DNA of 64,000 nucleotides from Ornithomonoglobus_A sp045649025 (GTDB taxonomy: Bacteria; Bacillota; Clostridia; UBA1381), in contig JAZRPB010000025.1 in assembly GCA_045649025.1 (NCBI GenBank), positions 40,550 through 104,549 of the forward strand, read 5' to 3'. The translations under genes were made by a program, and so were the position numbers. Below the pieces are notes generated by a model, which saw nothing but the letters and a program-made list of their open reading frames with translations, was not told the DNA's origin and did no database searches. Shown one piece after another: positions 14,817 to 23,196 of the stretch (within the stretch, counting starts at the first letter, position 1; every line of letters begins with the position of its first letter).

Positions 14817-15959
14817 TTAAAATACAAACTTTTCTATTGCCGGACTAACATTTAACATCTTCTTTAAATTATCATAATCTGATTTTGAATGTAAATCTCT
14901 TTTGCCTGTGTATGTTGCACGTATCATAATATTTTTTGGAGTTTCAAGCGGTGAAATGTATTCAATCATAGAAACATTATAGCCAACACTTTCAAGATAC
15001 GATGCTCTTATTGCATCTGTTAACGTATCGGCAAGACGTGCCTTTAAAATACCGTGCTTTGTTACTGCACGTAGGGGTGCATATGAATACTGTTTTAAAA
15101 TATCCTTATGGCAACACGGCACACACACAATCGCCTTTGCCTTTGAACGAATACCCAACCCCATTGCCATATCTGTTGCAACATCGCACGCATGCAGCGA
15201 TATAACAAGGTCAATTTTTCTTTGCGGCATATATTCTCTTAAATCTGCCTTTATAAATTCCATATTGGAATAGCCAAGATTTTGGGCTATTTTCTTTGAT
15301 GCATTAATTACAGTATCGCTATAATCAACACCAATAAAGTAGCATTTTTTCTTTAATATTTCACGCATATAGAAATTGAGCACAAAGGAAAGATAACTTT
15401 TTCCGCAGGCGGCATCCATAACCACTATTTCGTCTTTATTCTCAAACTCTTTGATTATAGGTTGCACTAATTCCACAAAATAGTCTATTTGATTATACTT
15501 TCGGATTTTATCATTTTTAATTTTACCGTTTTTTGCAAGTATACCAATTTCCGACAGTAAATCCTTTGCAAGAGCAGGATTAACCATATACTCTCTTGTA
15601 CTTTGAACAACGCTTGTTTTATCAACCGTATCGGTTATATCCTCGTGCTTCATAGCAACACGCTTATCGGTTGCTTCAATAACAATTTGTGCACCTCGTT
15701 CACGATATTCTACACGTGCCTCGTCGTACACACTGCTTTCTTCCCTTACAAACGACAAAATATCATCTGTGCTGACCTCACGGTTTACGGCCTGAAAATT
15801 AAGCATTAACGTATCTTCATAAAAGATATGTGCCTTAAAGTTTTTTGTGCCTGATTTGTATATAATATTTATATCCTTAAAAAAATCTTTATTTTCATCC
15901 ATTCGTGAGAGTAACCCCGAAAGGAACATTTCTAATTTTGATACTGTTTTTTTATTCAT
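14817..15959 (-). CDS. SAM-dependent methyltransferase, uncharacterised (Methyltransferase_32-like)
   Basis: 380 residues. An N-terminal domain of about 170 residues, with no motif I recognise, precedes a class I methyltransferase fold. Motif I is VVMDAACGKSYLSFVLNF, then IGVDYSDTVINASKK (acidic SAM ribose contact), FIKADLREYMP, and ISLHACDVATDMAM. The SLHACD and CVPCCH elements are those of the Methyltransferase_32 family (GSTCD C-terminal-like), whose substrate is unknown. Length and domain order fit that family in Clostridia. It sits in the comEB - methyltransferase - Nudix - hisZ - hisG run. Confidence 0.75.
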   Translation of the reverse strand: MNKKTVSKLEMFLSGLLSRMDENKDFFKDINIIYKSGTKNFKAHIFYEDTLMLNFQAVNREVSTDDILSFVREESSVYDEARVEYRERGAQIVIEATDKRVAMKHEDITDTVDKTSVVQSTREYMVNPALAKDLLSEIGILAKNGKIKNDKIRKYNQIDYFVELVQPIIKEFENKDEIVVMDAACGKSYLSFVLNFYMREILKKKCYFIGVDYSDTVINASKKIAQNLGYSNMEFIKADLREYMPQRKIDLVISLHACDVATDMAMGLGIRSKAKAIVCVPCCHKDILKQYSYAPLRAVTKHGILKARLADTLTDAIRASYLESVGYNVSMIEYISPLETPKNIMIRATYTGKRDLHSKSDYDNLKKMLNVSPAIEKFVF

Positions 15960-16004
15960 AGTTAAAATTCACCTTTGGTATGTATGGCAGTTATATGGTT
16001 ATTT

Positions 16005-16484
16005 TTACAGTTTTAGCTCTACTACCCTTTCTGTAGGCTCATATTGGCGATACTTAACACCAACCATATCAAACATTCTTTTTGAGGCTGCTGTTGTAAA
16101 ATCATTTGCATATTTGTCGCTATGATATATAACCTCTCTTATTCCGCTTTGGATTATTGCCTTTGCACACTCATTACAAGGAAACAGTGTTACATAAACT
16201 CTTGCACCGTTTAAACTTCCCACAGGTGCATTTAATATTGCATTAAGCTCTGCGTGGCACACATACACATACTTTGTATCAAGCGGCTCGCCAACTCTTT
16301 CCCATGGCATTTTATCGTCATCGCAGCCGGTTGGCATTCCGTTATAGCCTAAGGAGAGAATTTTGTTGTTTTTATCCACAATACATGCTCCCACCTGTGT
16401 ATTATTATCTTTACTTCTTTGGGCACTTAAAAGTGCAATACCCATAAAGTACTCATCCCAGGATATGTAATCGGTTCGTTTCAT
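16005..16484 (-). CDS. comEB: dCMP deaminase (ComEB-like)
   Basis: Zinc deaminase converting dCMP to dUMP for thymidylate synthesis; 159 residues. The zinc site is CHAELNAI (His77, catalytic Glu79) and FPCNECAKAI (Cys103, Cys106). The N-terminal WDEYFMGIALLSAQRS and VGACIVDKNNKILSLGYNG are typical of the dCMP deaminase/ComEB group rather than cytidine deaminase. It is the first gene after a good minus-strand promoter, so it heads the transcript running toward hisA. The ribosome site AAGGAG precedes ATG 16484. Confidence 0.92.
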   Translation of the reverse strand: MKRTDYISWDEYFMGIALLSAQRSKDNNTQVGACIVDKNNKILSLGYNGMPTGCDDDKMPWERVGEPLDTKYVYVCHAELNAILNAPVGSLNGARVYVTLFPCNECAKAIIQSGIREVIYHSDKYANDFTTAASKRMFDMVGVKYRQYEPTERVVELKL

Positions 16485-16526
16485 AATTATTCGCTCCTTA
16501 CTACTTAAAAAATATAACTATTTTTT

Positions 16527-16555
16527 ATTTTATCATATATAATTTGCAGTGTCAA
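16527..16555 (-). promoter_or_regulatory. Promoter of the comEB-methyltransferase-Nudix-his transcript
   Basis: On the minus strand TTGACA (16555-16550) and TAAAAT (16532-16527) with a 17-base spacer, a near-consensus sigma-A promoter. The rest of the AT-rich 16485-16751 gap shows only this and the divergent promoter at 16681-16710. Confidence 0.78.
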
Positions 16556-16680
16556 CGGATTAAAATGATTTTTTTATGTATTTTTATTCAAATTACGAAT
16601 AAATATTATTCATCAATGCAAAATCTCATTTTTTAACAATTTTATAACAAAATTGTTAAAATATTACTTATTGAAACACC

Positions 16681-16710
16681 TTGTCAAAATAATGTTATAT
16701 GTGTTATAAT
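16681..16710 (+). promoter_or_regulatory. Promoter of the YkgJ-vanW transcript
   Basis: TTGTCA (16681-16686) and TATAAT (16705-16710), 18-base spacer, 41 bases before the first start codon. Confidence 0.7.
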
Positions 16711-16751
16711 ATGTATGTAATTGTAATAATTATTATAGAAAGGTAAATCAA

Positions 16752-17267
16752 ATGAAGAGCGCATATGTATATTTACAGCTTTATAAGCTTTTTGACGAGG
16801 TAACACCTTTAAAAATTGATTGCGGTATGTTGTGTAACAAAGCCTGTTGCCAGGGTGACGACCAGGGTATGTTACTTTTCCCTGGTGAAGAAAATGTATA
16901 TAAGCTATTTTCTCCAAAATGGGCAAAAACCGACAAGACGGATTTAAAATATACTTATAACGGCAAGGAATATAAAACTGATATTTTGTTTTGCAGCGGA
17001 AATTGCGACCGTTATCAGAGACCGCTTGCATGCCGTATATTCCCTCTTACTCCCTATCTTAACAAAGACGGAGAGCTTGAGGTTATAGTGGACCCGCGTG
17101 CAAAGAGTATATGCAGAATATCGAAGCTTATGAATATTGATGAATTTGACCCTGTATTTGTTAAGAATATACATCGTGCATTTGGGCTGCTTATGAAAAA
17201 TAAACGTGTGTATGCCTTTTTAAAGAAATACTCCGAATATTTAGACGAATACAAAAGATTTTTTTAA
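16752..17267 (+). CDS. YkgJ-family cysteine-cluster protein
   Basis: 171 residues with the cysteine pattern of the YkgJ family, thought to bind zinc or an iron-sulfur cluster: CGMLCNKACCQGDDQGMLLFPGE at the N-terminus and CSGNCDRYQRPLACRIFPLTPYL in the middle, plus a late Cys in KSICRI. The LACRIFPL element is characteristic. Function of the family is not established. It starts a two-gene unit with the VanW protein, which begins 40 bases after its stop. Confidence 0.8.
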   Translation: MKSAYVYLQLYKLFDEVTPLKIDCGMLCNKACCQGDDQGMLLFPGEENVYKLFSPKWAKTDKTDLKYTYNGKEYKTDILFCSGNCDRYQRPLACRIFPLTPYLNKDGELEVIVDPRAKSICRISKLMNIDEFDPVFVKNIHRAFGLLMKNKRVYAFLKKYSEYLDEYKRFF

Positions 17268-17307
17268 ATAAATATAAATATACAAGGAAAGGATGAAATA
17301 ACCATTT

Positions 17308-19254
17308 ATGGATAAGGATATAAACACACCATCAAATGTTGCTGATGAAAACACAATCGACGAACAACTTACAATTGAAAGTATTAGTGAACAAGATGAA
17401 CTTATAGGTGATACACAGGTTGTTGATGTAAAAAAAATCAAAGAGCTTTCACAAAACACAGATACAACAAATAATATAACAACCGAAGCTGACACATCCA
17501 CCGACGAAGAAGGCTCATCAAGCAATGAGCAAAACGAGGAAACCCCCGAAGCTTCACAGGAGGATATGACAGAGGACGACACTAAATACGAAGCAATCAA
17601 TGAGGATACTGTAACCATTCCTTCAGACATTGACGTTGACGACGATGATTTTCCGGATATTACACCCGTTGATGATGACATAAATGAAAATGATGAAGCA
17701 GAAAACAAAATCGAGGAAATGGACGGTGAGGAACAAATCACTCTTGCTCATAAGCCATCCCTGTCGGTATCATTTGCAAGGTTATGGCATGGTATATGCA
17801 ATGTATTCACACCAAAGGTAAGAAAAATATTGTATATTATTTTATTGGTTGTATTTGTACTGTTCGTAGCCGGATATATATACTGTATGTCTAATTTACC
17901 AACCGATAAAATTGCAAGAAATGTATATATAGAAGATATTAACGTGAGTGGTATGACGTATGATGAGGCACTTGAAAAAATCAATAATTCGTCTTTATTT
18001 GATGACCAGATAATCACACTTACACACAGAGGTAACCGTTTTGAAATTAACGGGAATGCAATAGGTCTTGTTGCAAGTCCTGAAGAAACCGTACAAAAAG
18101 CATTTGACTACGGAAAAGACGGCTCAAAATACAAAAACGGACTTATACTTTTAGGACTTCATCTTGCAAGACACACAGTTGTTCCCGTTGCACAGATTGA
18201 GGTTGAAAAATTAGACGAACAGCTACAGCAATTTGGTATACAGTGCTATGGCGAGCTTATGCAACACAACATAGTTGTTCAGGCAGACGGACTAACATAC
18301 ATTGGTCCGGGCAAAACAGGCTTTGATAACAACATTGAAGATGCACGAAACAAGGTTATGGAAGCTTTAGATAATGAGCAATTCAAAAATATTTGGGTTC
18401 CTTTGGATAACTGTCCGCCCGACGATTTAACAATGGAGGCATTTGATGCGGCAGTATACTGCGACCCCATTGATTCATATTTTAAATATGAGGGCGACGA
18501 GGTTATAGTTGTTGAGGAATCCATAGGCAGATATATAAACAAAGAAGAGGCGGCACCGCTTCTTGAAACAGTGCACGAGGGCGGAGAGCCTGTTTATATC
18601 CCATGGTATCCGTCGGAGCCGCAAATATACAAAACAGATATAGAGCCAAAGCTATTTAACGCCACACTTGGCTCATTCTCAACATATTACGGCGGAACAT
18701 ACAACAGAAATGCTAACGTTGTGCGTGCAGCATCACTGTTAAACGGTGCAATTGTACCTCCAGGTGAAGTACTTTCGTTTAACGACAGAGTTGGTCCAAG
18801 AACAACAGCAAACGGTTTCTATACCGCACCTGAATATCAAAATGGTGAGTCTGTAATAGGAATTGGCGGCGGAACCTGTCAGGTTAGCACAACTCTATAT
18901 GGTGCAGTTCTATACTCGGCTCTTGATATAACATCAAGAACCTGTCATATGTTCGCAGTAGGTTATGCACCGCTTGGTCAGGATGCAACTGTTGCATATG
19001 GAAGTGTTGATTTTAAGTTTAAAAACAACTCCGATTACCCAATAAAAGTTGTTGCACAAACAAACGGCGGCACAATAACCGTTAGTATTGTGGGAACTGC
19101 GTGGGAGCCTGCTAAAACAGTTAAGCTTAGCCATTCAGTTTCACAGGGCACAGGCACATCGGTTACATCAAGAAGATACATTTATTCAAACGGCGAGCTT
19201 ATAAAAACAGAGCAGCTGCCGTCAAGCTACTATAAGCCTCACGAAGAACATTAA
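17308..19254 (+). CDS. VanW-family membrane protein with peptidoglycan-binding domains
   Basis: 648 residues. Residues 1-150 are a very acidic, low-complexity Asp/Glu/Ser/Thr tail. One membrane helix follows at about 174-194 (LYIILLVVFVLFVAGYIY), placing the tail in the cytoplasm and the rest outside. Residues ~205-440 look like tandem PG_binding_4 domains (YoaR type). The VanW domain at about 458-600 has PPGEVLSFNDRVGPRT and GIGGGTCQVSTTLYGAVLYS. The G5 domain often found at the end is absent or reduced to ~40 residues. Family members are cell-wall associated, biochemical role unknown. ATG 17308 has a rather distant ribosome site, so the start is slightly uncertain. Confidence 0.88.
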   Translation: MDKDINTPSNVADENTIDEQLTIESISEQDELIGDTQVVDVKKIKELSQNTDTTNNITTEADTSTDEEGSSSNEQNEETPEASQEDMTEDDTKYEAINEDTVTIPSDIDVDDDDFPDITPVDDDINENDEAENKIEEMDGEEQITLAHKPSLSVSFARLWHGICNVFTPKVRKILYIILLVVFVLFVAGYIYCMSNLPTDKIARNVYIEDINVSGMTYDEALEKINNSSLFDDQIITLTHRGNRFEINGNAIGLVASPEETVQKAFDYGKDGSKYKNGLILLGLHLARHTVVPVAQIEVEKLDEQLQQFGIQCYGELMQHNIVVQADGLTYIGPGKTGFDNNIEDARNKVMEALDNEQFKNIWVPLDNCPPDDLTMEAFDAAVYCDPIDSYFKYEGDEVIVVEESIGRYINKEEAAPLLETVHEGGEPVYIPWYPSEPQIYKTDIEPKLFNATLGSFSTYYGGTYNRNANVVRAASLLNGAIVPPGEVLSFNDRVGPRTTANGFYTAPEYQNGESVIGIGGGTCQVSTTLYGAVLYSALDITSRTCHMFAVGYAPLGQDATVAYGSVDFKFKNNSDYPIKVVAQTNGGTITVSIVGTAWEPAKTVKLSHSVSQGTGTSVTSRRYIYSNGELIKTEQLPSSYYKPHEEH

Positions 19255-19299
19255 AAAGAGTGTTGTTTAGAAACACTGTTTCTAAACAACACTCTTTTT
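19253..19299. terminator. Strong bidirectional terminator between vanW-like gene and pfp
   Basis: 22-bp perfect stem (19253-19274 with 19278-19299) with loop ACT, A5 at one end and T5 at the other. It overlaps the vanW-like stop codon. Confidence 0.93.
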
Positions 19300-19313
19300 C
19301 TTAATTTCCTGGC

Positions 19314-19344
19314 TTTTGCGATCTGCGCTTTTTTAACATCCCCT
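19314..19344 (-). repeat. 31-nt repeat, copy 1
   Basis: Identical at 29 of 31 positions to 44432-44462. Contains GCGATCTGCGC followed by a T6 run and ACATCCCCT on the plus strand. In both places it lies at or just after the stop of a minus-strand gene (here pfp). Confidence 0.65.
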
Positions 19345-19355
19345 AGTACAAATTT

Positions 19356-20576
19356 TTATGCAAGGCTTCTTATATGCTTTGGCAAGCCATCCTCCATAAT
19401 TGGTGTCATTTCACCCATTATTAACGGACGTGCATATACCATAAATTCATTTGAAACATTTGTGCCGTTATCTGTTATCCATTCTGTTGGCACAAGTCTT
19501 TCTACGTTTGCAATGTCATTTATATTACACATTTCAACTGTTATTTCGTATGGCTCATCGCTTAATCTCTTAAATATAGCCATTTTTCCAGTTTCACCCT
19601 TACTTGCTGCCACAAGTGCCATAAAGCCTGCATCGTATGCTTCGTCTATATCATTTTTGGACGCAATATGCGATGCACAACGTTGAAGTGTTGAAAGTAT
19701 AATTCCTCTTGCTTTTATTTTAGCATCTCTCACAATCATATCCGATAATGTGAGTGCAACGTTACCGAGCATTTTATGACCAAACGCATCTATTGCTGCA
19801 TTTTGTGCCTCACCCATCGGTATGCCATTTTCATCACGCACACCCTCCGACAGTGCCACTATAACTGCACTCTTTCTCTTTTTAACCTCCATAATATCAT
19901 TAAGGAACTTTTCATAGTTAAATGGTGTTTCGGGAAGATAAATTAAATCAGGGCCATTACAATCGCTTGTTTTTGAAAGAGCAGACGCAGCAGTCAGCCA
20001 GCCCGCATTTCTGCCCATTATTTCAACTATTGTTACTGCGTCTAACGTGTACACACTTGAATCGAGTATGATTTCCTTCATTGATGATGCAATATATTTT
20101 GCCGCACTGCCGTATCCGGGAGTATGGTCTGTAAAAGCAAGGTCATTATCAATTGTTTTAGGAACACCAATAAAGGTTATATCGCTTTTGATTGTGGCTG
20201 CATATTGAGAAAGCTTTTTAACGGTATCCATTGAGTCGTTACCGCCTATATAAAAGAAATGCTTTACATCGAGTTTATCTAAAATTTTAAAGATTTTTTT
20301 ATACACTGCCTCGTCCTTTTCATATGACGGAAGCTTATATCTGCAGCTGCCAAGATATGACGAGGGAGTACGCTTTAAAAGCTCAATATCCATATCGGAG
20401 CATATATATTTACTCATATCAACATATCTTTCGTTTAGTAAGCCCTCAATACCGTTAAGCATACCATACACACATCCGCAACCAAGCTTTTTAGCGCCGT
20501 CAAACACACCCGCAAGGCTTGAGTTAATAGCTGCTGTTGGTCCTCCTGATTGCCCTACTATAACATTACCTATCAT
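19356..20576 (-). CDS. pfp: 6-phosphofructokinase, probably pyrophosphate-dependent
   Basis: Phosphorylates fructose-6-phosphate in glycolysis; 406 residues, longer than the ~320 of ATP-PfkA. The phosphoryl-donor site decides the type: GGNDSMDT at 111-118 has Asp114 where ATP enzymes have Gly (GGDGS), and PKTIDND at 139-145 has Lys140 where ATP enzymes have Gly (PGTIDND). Both are hallmarks of PPi-PFK, in which the reaction is reversible. MGRNAGWLTA and the N-terminal GQSGGPTAAINSS are standard. A single gene read toward the terminator at 19253-19299. Confidence 0.9.
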   Translation of the reverse strand: MIGNVIVGQSGGPTAAINSSLAGVFDGAKKLGCGCVYGMLNGIEGLLNERYVDMSKYICSDMDIELLKRTPSSYLGSCRYKLPSYEKDEAVYKKIFKILDKLDVKHFFYIGGNDSMDTVKKLSQYAATIKSDITFIGVPKTIDNDLAFTDHTPGYGSAAKYIASSMKEIILDSSVYTLDAVTIVEIMGRNAGWLTAASALSKTSDCNGPDLIYLPETPFNYEKFLNDIMEVKKRKSAVIVALSEGVRDENGIPMGEAQNAAIDAFGHKMLGNVALTLSDMIVRDAKIKARGIILSTLQRCASHIASKNDIDEAYDAGFMALVAASKGETGKMAIFKRLSDEPYEITVEMCNINDIANVERLVPTEWITDNGTNVSNEFMVYARPLIMGEMTPIMEDGLPKHIRSLA

Positions 20577-20635
20577 TTCTCTATCTCCTTTGTATATTAT
20601 AAATTATCTGCACTTAAATATTCAATTGAGCATTT

Positions 20636-21190
20636 TTAAATCAGATGCTCAATAAGTGTTTTTGTTCCTATTGCAATAAGCATTAAGCCGCCTATTATTT
20701 CTGCTCTGTCCTCTAAAATATCTCCTGATTTTGCGCCAATATAAAGTCCGGCAAAAGAGAAAACAAATGCAACAACTCCAATTATGATTGATGGCATAAG
20801 AATTGATGTGCCAACTGCTGCAATTGTTATACCCGCGGCAAGTGCATCTATGCTTGTTGCTATTGCCATCATTAGTAAAACCGAGAAACCAAGCGGATTT
20901 TTAGGAATTTCCTTTTCTTCTTTTCTTGCATCAACAATCATTTTAATTCCTAAAAATAAAAGCAGGAAGAAGGCAATCCAGTGGTCTATTGCTTCTATGT
21001 AATCCATTGCAAAATTTGCAAGAAAACTGCCTATACACGGCATAATAAACTGAAAGAAGCCAAAGAAAAGACCAATCTTTAATGCATTAGTTACCCTTAC
21101 CTTTTTTAAAATTATGCCGTCTGTTATGCTTACACCAAAAGCATCCATAGCCAGCGCAACCGCTAAAATAAAAATTGAAATTAAATCCAA
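20636..21190 (-). CDS. mntP: Manganese efflux pump MntP
   Basis: 184 residues, six hydrophobic segments, MntP (DUF204) family. The two family repeats are visible as ALAMDAFGVSITDG near residue 14 and MAIATSIDALAAGITI near residue 108, each with the conserved Asp and polar residues of the transport path. The start is TTG 21190 with AGGGGG upstream. I looked for a yybP-ykoY manganese riboswitch in 21191-21316 and saw none, so regulation is unknown. Confidence 0.93.
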   Translation of the reverse strand: MDLISIFILAVALAMDAFGVSITDGIILKKVRVTNALKIGLFFGFFQFIMPCIGSFLANFAMDYIEAIDHWIAFFLLLFLGIKMIVDARKEEKEIPKNPLGFSVLLMMAIATSIDALAAGITIAAVGTSILMPSIIIGVVAFVFSFAGLYIGAKSGDILEDRAEIIGGLMLIAIGTKTLIEHLI

Positions 21191-21271
21191 TTATAATCCC
21201 CCTAATTATACATATATATTATTTATATTTATCACATTTAAAGCTATTCATAATATCATTTATAATAACAC

Positions 21272-21309
21272 AAAAAGAAAAACAACATAAAATTGATGTT
21301 TTTCCTTTT
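21272..21309 (-). terminator. Terminator after the YARHG protein gene
   Basis: 13-bp stem with one A/C mismatch (21272-21284 with 21297-21309). Read on the minus strand it ends in a T5 run. It separates the YARHG gene from mntP. Confidence 0.65.
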
Positions 21310-21316
21310 GAATAGA

Positions 21317-22504
21317 CTATCTTTGATTTTCCAGTGACAGTATTAAATCCACATTTTTAAGCTCAATCTTGTTAAGATTTACAGCTTCATTGTTATAATT
21401 ATACTTTGGATTTTCTTTATACCATGACTTTGACTTAAAATAGTCGCTGTATTCTTTTATTTTAAAGCTTCTGCCGTGACGTGCATATATTTCATTTCTT
21501 GCTATTCCAAGCTCTTTTTTTGTAAGCTTTGAAAGGTCGCTCTTTGTAAGATATCTTATGCCCGAATCAGGAACAATATATCCGTCGGCATCATAATATG
21601 TCAGACTTGAAATATCATATATTGTACTGCCGTTATATGTTTGGGCTGTGGGAGCAGCAGTTAGTGTGATATACTTACCGTTAATCATACTTGTAACACT
21701 GCCCTGTGAAACATACGCATAGTATGTTGTGTTATTAGTAACAAACGTCATAAGAGACTTGTTTGTTGCTTTATCTATTATAACCTCGCCACCAACTGCA
21801 AGAACAGATGTTAAATTAGCATTTACAACTCCGCTTGTTTTTGATGGTGTTTTATAAGATGTGCCGCCTGTTCCCTTTCTGCTTTCACCGTTATTTGACA
21901 CAGGTGTGCTTGGCTTTTGAGTAGCAGTTGACTGTACAGGTGCTGTTGGTTTCTTTGTTGCAGAAGGCTGTACACTATTACTCTGTACTTGTGTAGCACT
22001 TTGTGTTTGATTTGATACCACATTTTCACTATCAGCCTGTGCTGTTGGAGCTGGCGTAGCCTCCTCTGGTCCGGGACTGCTTGTTGGTGCCAACGTAGGC
22101 CTTATTGTTGCCACAGGTGTAGCAGTGGGTGTTGGGTCTATATTGGGGTCCTGTCCCTTAAGTAAATATGCCGCCGTTGCCGCCGCAGCTGCAACAATTA
22201 AACAAACAACAACTATAACAATTGTTCTGTTTCGCTTTTCACGTTTTCTTTTTAACTCACGTCTTTCATTAATTTCAGAAAGCTGCTGTTGCTTTTCATC
22301 AATGGCCTTTTGTGCCTGATTTTGACGTTTTTGCTTGTTTTCTTCAAATATTTCGTGAGTTGAACGCTGTTGTTTTTCAACAGTTTCTTCGGGTTGCTCA
22401 ATAATCTCTTCCTCAACAATAACAGGTGTTTCAAAGTTCTCACCGCAGAATTCACATACTGTTGCATTATCGTCAATTTGAGCTCCGCATTTTTTACATA
22501 GCAT
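21317..22504 (-). CDS. Zinc-ribbon membrane protein with extracellular YARHG domain
   Basis: 395 residues in clear modules: an N-terminal zinc ribbon (Cys3, Cys6, Cys17, Cys20), a Glu/Lys/Gln coiled segment to ~90, one membrane helix at about 94-115 (rich in Ala/Val), a Pro/Thr/Ser/Gln linker of ~100 residues that should span the wall, a small beta domain, and a C-terminal YARHG domain containing LGIARNEIYARHGRSFK. The ribbon would be cytoplasmic and the YARHG domain outside. YARHG domains are widespread in envelope proteins and of unknown function. AGGAGGT-like site precedes ATG 22504. Confidence 0.85.
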   Translation of the reverse strand: MLCKKCGAQIDDNATVCEFCGENFETPVIVEEEIIEQPEETVEKQQRSTHEIFEENKQKRQNQAQKAIDEKQQQLSEINERRELKRKREKRNRTIVIVVVCLIVAAAAATAAYLLKGQDPNIDPTPTATPVATIRPTLAPTSSPGPEEATPAPTAQADSENVVSNQTQSATQVQSNSVQPSATKKPTAPVQSTATQKPSTPVSNNGESRKGTGGTSYKTPSKTSGVVNANLTSVLAVGGEVIIDKATNKSLMTFVTNNTTYYAYVSQGSVTSMINGKYITLTAAPTAQTYNGSTIYDISSLTYYDADGYIVPDSGIRYLTKSDLSKLTKKELGIARNEIYARHGRSFKIKEYSDYFKSKSWYKENPKYNYNNEAVNLNKIELKNVDLILSLENQR

Positions 22505-22603
22505 AAAAACTACCTCCGTTCTTAATATGCATATCTACTATTCTACATTATATAACATTTATTATCAATAGTCAATAACGATACTATTACAATAATGCTA
22601 CAA

Positions 22604-23176
22604 TTATTTGTCTTTTTTTTCTTGCTTATACACAAGCTTTTGTATATGCTCGCCAAGTAAAAATCCACGACAGCCTGCTATGTAACCAACTACTGTTGAT
22701 ACAATCGGTACAATCACCCAGAAGGCAAACGAGTACATCATTACATAACCCTTGCTTGCACCAATTATTCCAACATAGGGATATGTCCATATAGAAAATA
22801 CAAAATTAGTGAGTACAGTTACTACAAAGTTTATGCCACCCTCTATGCCAAGGTGTTTCCATACAAGTGAATACAGTGTAAAAAGTACAAATGTTATTGC
22901 GCATATTACCACACCCCATAAAAAAGACTTAAACACATTCGGCTTTAATCTTGAATATGGTTTATTATCTGCAATCGCCAGTTCATTTGCACCATAATAT
23001 AGCATAAAGGCATAGATAAGTATGAAAAGAACCGAAAAAATTTCCTTTAGCGGTGATTTATCAAATGCCCACGAAAATACCATCATAAGCACAAACGCTA
23101 TTGCACACCCTGCAAGATGCTGCAGCAGCATATATTTAAATTGATATGGTATTGTCATTTTTGTTGTTTCTCTCAT
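22604..23176 (-). CDS. Polytopic membrane protein, unknown function
   Basis: 190 residues with about five hydrophobic segments (near residues 17-36, 44-62, 86-107, 118-140 and 150-170) and a basic C-terminus (KLVYKQEKKDK). I do not recognise a family. ATG 23176 is preceded by AAGGAG at a slightly long distance. It begins 20 bases after the BaiN-like gene stop and so is probably the last gene of the AI-2E transporter - BaiN unit. Confidence 0.7.
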   Translation of the reverse strand: MRETTKMTIPYQFKYMLLQHLAGCAIAFVLMMVFSWAFDKSPLKEIFSVLFILIYAFMLYYGANELAIADNKPYSRLKPNVFKSFLWGVVICAITFVLFTLYSLVWKHLGIEGGINFVVTVLTNFVFSIWTYPYVGIIGASKGYVMMYSFAFWVIVPIVSTVVGYIAGCRGFLLGEHIQKLVYKQEKKDK

Positions 23177-23196
23177 TTTTACATTATCTCCTTATA

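Noticed and set aside
21191..21316. Manganese (yybP-ykoY) riboswitch upstream of mntP
   Set aside because: The region is AT-rich, contains the upstream gene's terminator and lacks the conserved riboswitch loops.
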